Assembly: GCA_949825045.1 (NCBI GenBank)
Contig: OX463813.1
Coordinates: 9,486,001 to 9,550,000 of the forward strand
Direction: 5' to 3'
DNA length: 64,000 nucleotides
From: Argyresthia goedartella
Taxonomy: Eukaryota; Arthropoda; Insecta; Lepidoptera; Argyresthiidae
The notes below the pieces were generated by a model that worked only from the letters and a program-made list of their open reading frames with translations, searched no databases and was not told the DNA's origin. Below are positions 63,250-64,000 of the stretch, one piece after another (positions within the stretch are counted from its first letter, which is position 1; each line of letters opens with the position of its first letter). Both the position numbers and the translations under genes were made by a program.

Positions 63250-64000
63250 GTAAATATACTTATCTAATTTACATATGTACAGCTGATATCATTTTGTCAA
63301 AAACTATTGGACTGCGGCAGTGCTCTACTAACGACATCTATTGATGGAAGGATTTTTCTATTTTTCGTCCGTTCTTCCTAAGACTTCATGTTAGTTAGTT
63401 TTAAAAAGTTCATCGAAATCAGTCCAGTCGTTAGAGAGATTCACGGTTATATTTATCGATAAATTTTTATCTGACTTCAAAGGTGCTTTCAATTTGGTGG
63501 TATTTTTTTTTCTTACATAGTTATAACACTACCGTATTGATGGATACTATTTCGTGTTAGCCTTTGCAATAGACGTTGTAATGGGGAAGAATTCATTTAA
63601 CTTTTTGGCAGAGGTGGACTGTGTATCTAAGACTTGTCAAACATTATTGTGACTTGCCAACAAAAAAGTTCTATGGATATTGACAATTCATTAGTCTGAT
63701 TAACGAAAACATTGCTTACTCTGTAATTAATTTGCGACCTTAGAAGGAAACTGTTTGCTTAAACTTAGTCTTACTTTATTTGCAACATCGGATGAAAGAA
63801 ACTCTTAGCTTAATTACTCTTCATTAGGCACAAACACTTATGCCTTCTACGTGGAACTAATTTAACAGCTAACCGCCCCATTGCAAGACATAATTTGTGA
63901 CTAAATAGTTAATTGTCGTAAAAGCTAGAAAGTGAGCAATAGATGGATAAGTGAGTTTATAACTAGTCTATCTATCACACTTTTGGCCAAGACATTACAC
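63250..64000. other. End of window, no recognised gene
   Basis: AT-rich sequence with several weak acceptor-like sites but no acceptor/donor pair that I would support. If the gene model holds, this is the intron after exon G. Confidence 0.4.

Larger units (their letters stand above)
48483..60809 (+). mobile_element. Gypsy-C: old Gypsy LTR retrotransposon with two nested elements
   Basis: The order is 5' LTR (48,483-48,669), gag, protease, RT, RNase H, integrase, third ORF and a 3' LTR remnant (60,671-60,809). A short LTR element sits in gag (49,315-50,630) and a LINE in RT (51,859-57,362), each with clear duplications, so the flanking parts belong to one element. Without them it is about 5.5 kb. 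Many stops and shifts show that it is old. It is related to Gypsy-B at the protein level. Confidence 0.88.

Noticed and set aside
61037..61273. ORF of 78 codons between exons D and E
   Set aside because: No motif and inside a predicted intron.
62149..62180. Possible extra micro-exon after GTGTTTTCAG
   Set aside because: No GT donor at a suitable distance; the bases form a hairpin.
62611..62826. ORF of 71 codons between exons F and G
   Set aside because: Short, no family resemblance, no start or splice context.
63598..63640. Possible micro-exon after TTTTTGGCAG
   Set aside because: No good donor follows (CTAAG|ACT).

Overview
The window looks like insect genomic DNA, most probably from a moth or butterfly. 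That assignment is an inference from the mobile elements: an env-bearing Gypsy element, a BEL element, RTE with a (TGA)n tail, CR1/Zenon-like LINEs with an esterase-type ORF1, and a tRNA-type SINE. No ordinary cellular gene with long exons is present. By length the window is mostly a nest of retroelements lying inside, or just upstream of, one very unusual host gene.

The host gene runs on the + strand from 9,688 past the right edge. It has a TATA box at 9,643, a first exon encoding only a signal peptide (9,688-9,750), and then a series of micro-exons of 24 to 51 nt with good splice sites. Eight of them, at 10,237, 15,655, 26,549, 28,588, 30,553, 37,409, 39,655 and 41,652, are near copies encoding the acidic peptide xxEDSTSEL, in four cases extended by a second copy of the motif. 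All are phase 0 and a multiple of 3 long. Each sits in a tandem genomic unit of about 1.96-2.04 kb. A ninth unit is truncated. After about 19 kb of transposon nest, four different small exons follow at 60,929, 61,557, 61,739 and 63,221. The reading frame stays open across all of them, giving roughly 167 residues from over 53 kb of DNA before the window ends. I do not recognise the protein. The architecture resembles that of the micro-exon genes known from schistosomes.

Most ~2-kb units also carry a decayed, internally deleted tyrosine-recombinase (Crypton-like) gene about 0.75 kb downstream of the micro-exon. The array may therefore have grown by tandem copying of a unit that joins an exon to a mobile-element remnant.

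Layout. 1-6,885: 3' part of an env-bearing Gypsy element, its env split by a LINE. 6,886-7,560: LINE tail. 7,561-9,642: no recognised gene. 9,688-42,465: signal exon and tandem units, interrupted by a CR1/Zenon-like LINE (11,882-15,343), a second such LINE (16,874-24,893) holding a fold-back element that itself holds a 4-kb BEL element (18,199-22,245), an RTE fragment (24,989-25,896), a young Gypsy element (31,036-35,922) and a SINE (38,570-38,843). 42,617-47,653: large inverted repeat enclosing LINE pieces. 48,483-60,809: an old Gypsy element that carries a short LTR element in gag and a nearly full-length LOA/I-type LINE in pol. 60,929-63,249: distal micro-exons. Every element copy that should encode proteins carries stops, frameshifts, truncations or deletions, although a few individual ORFs are intact.
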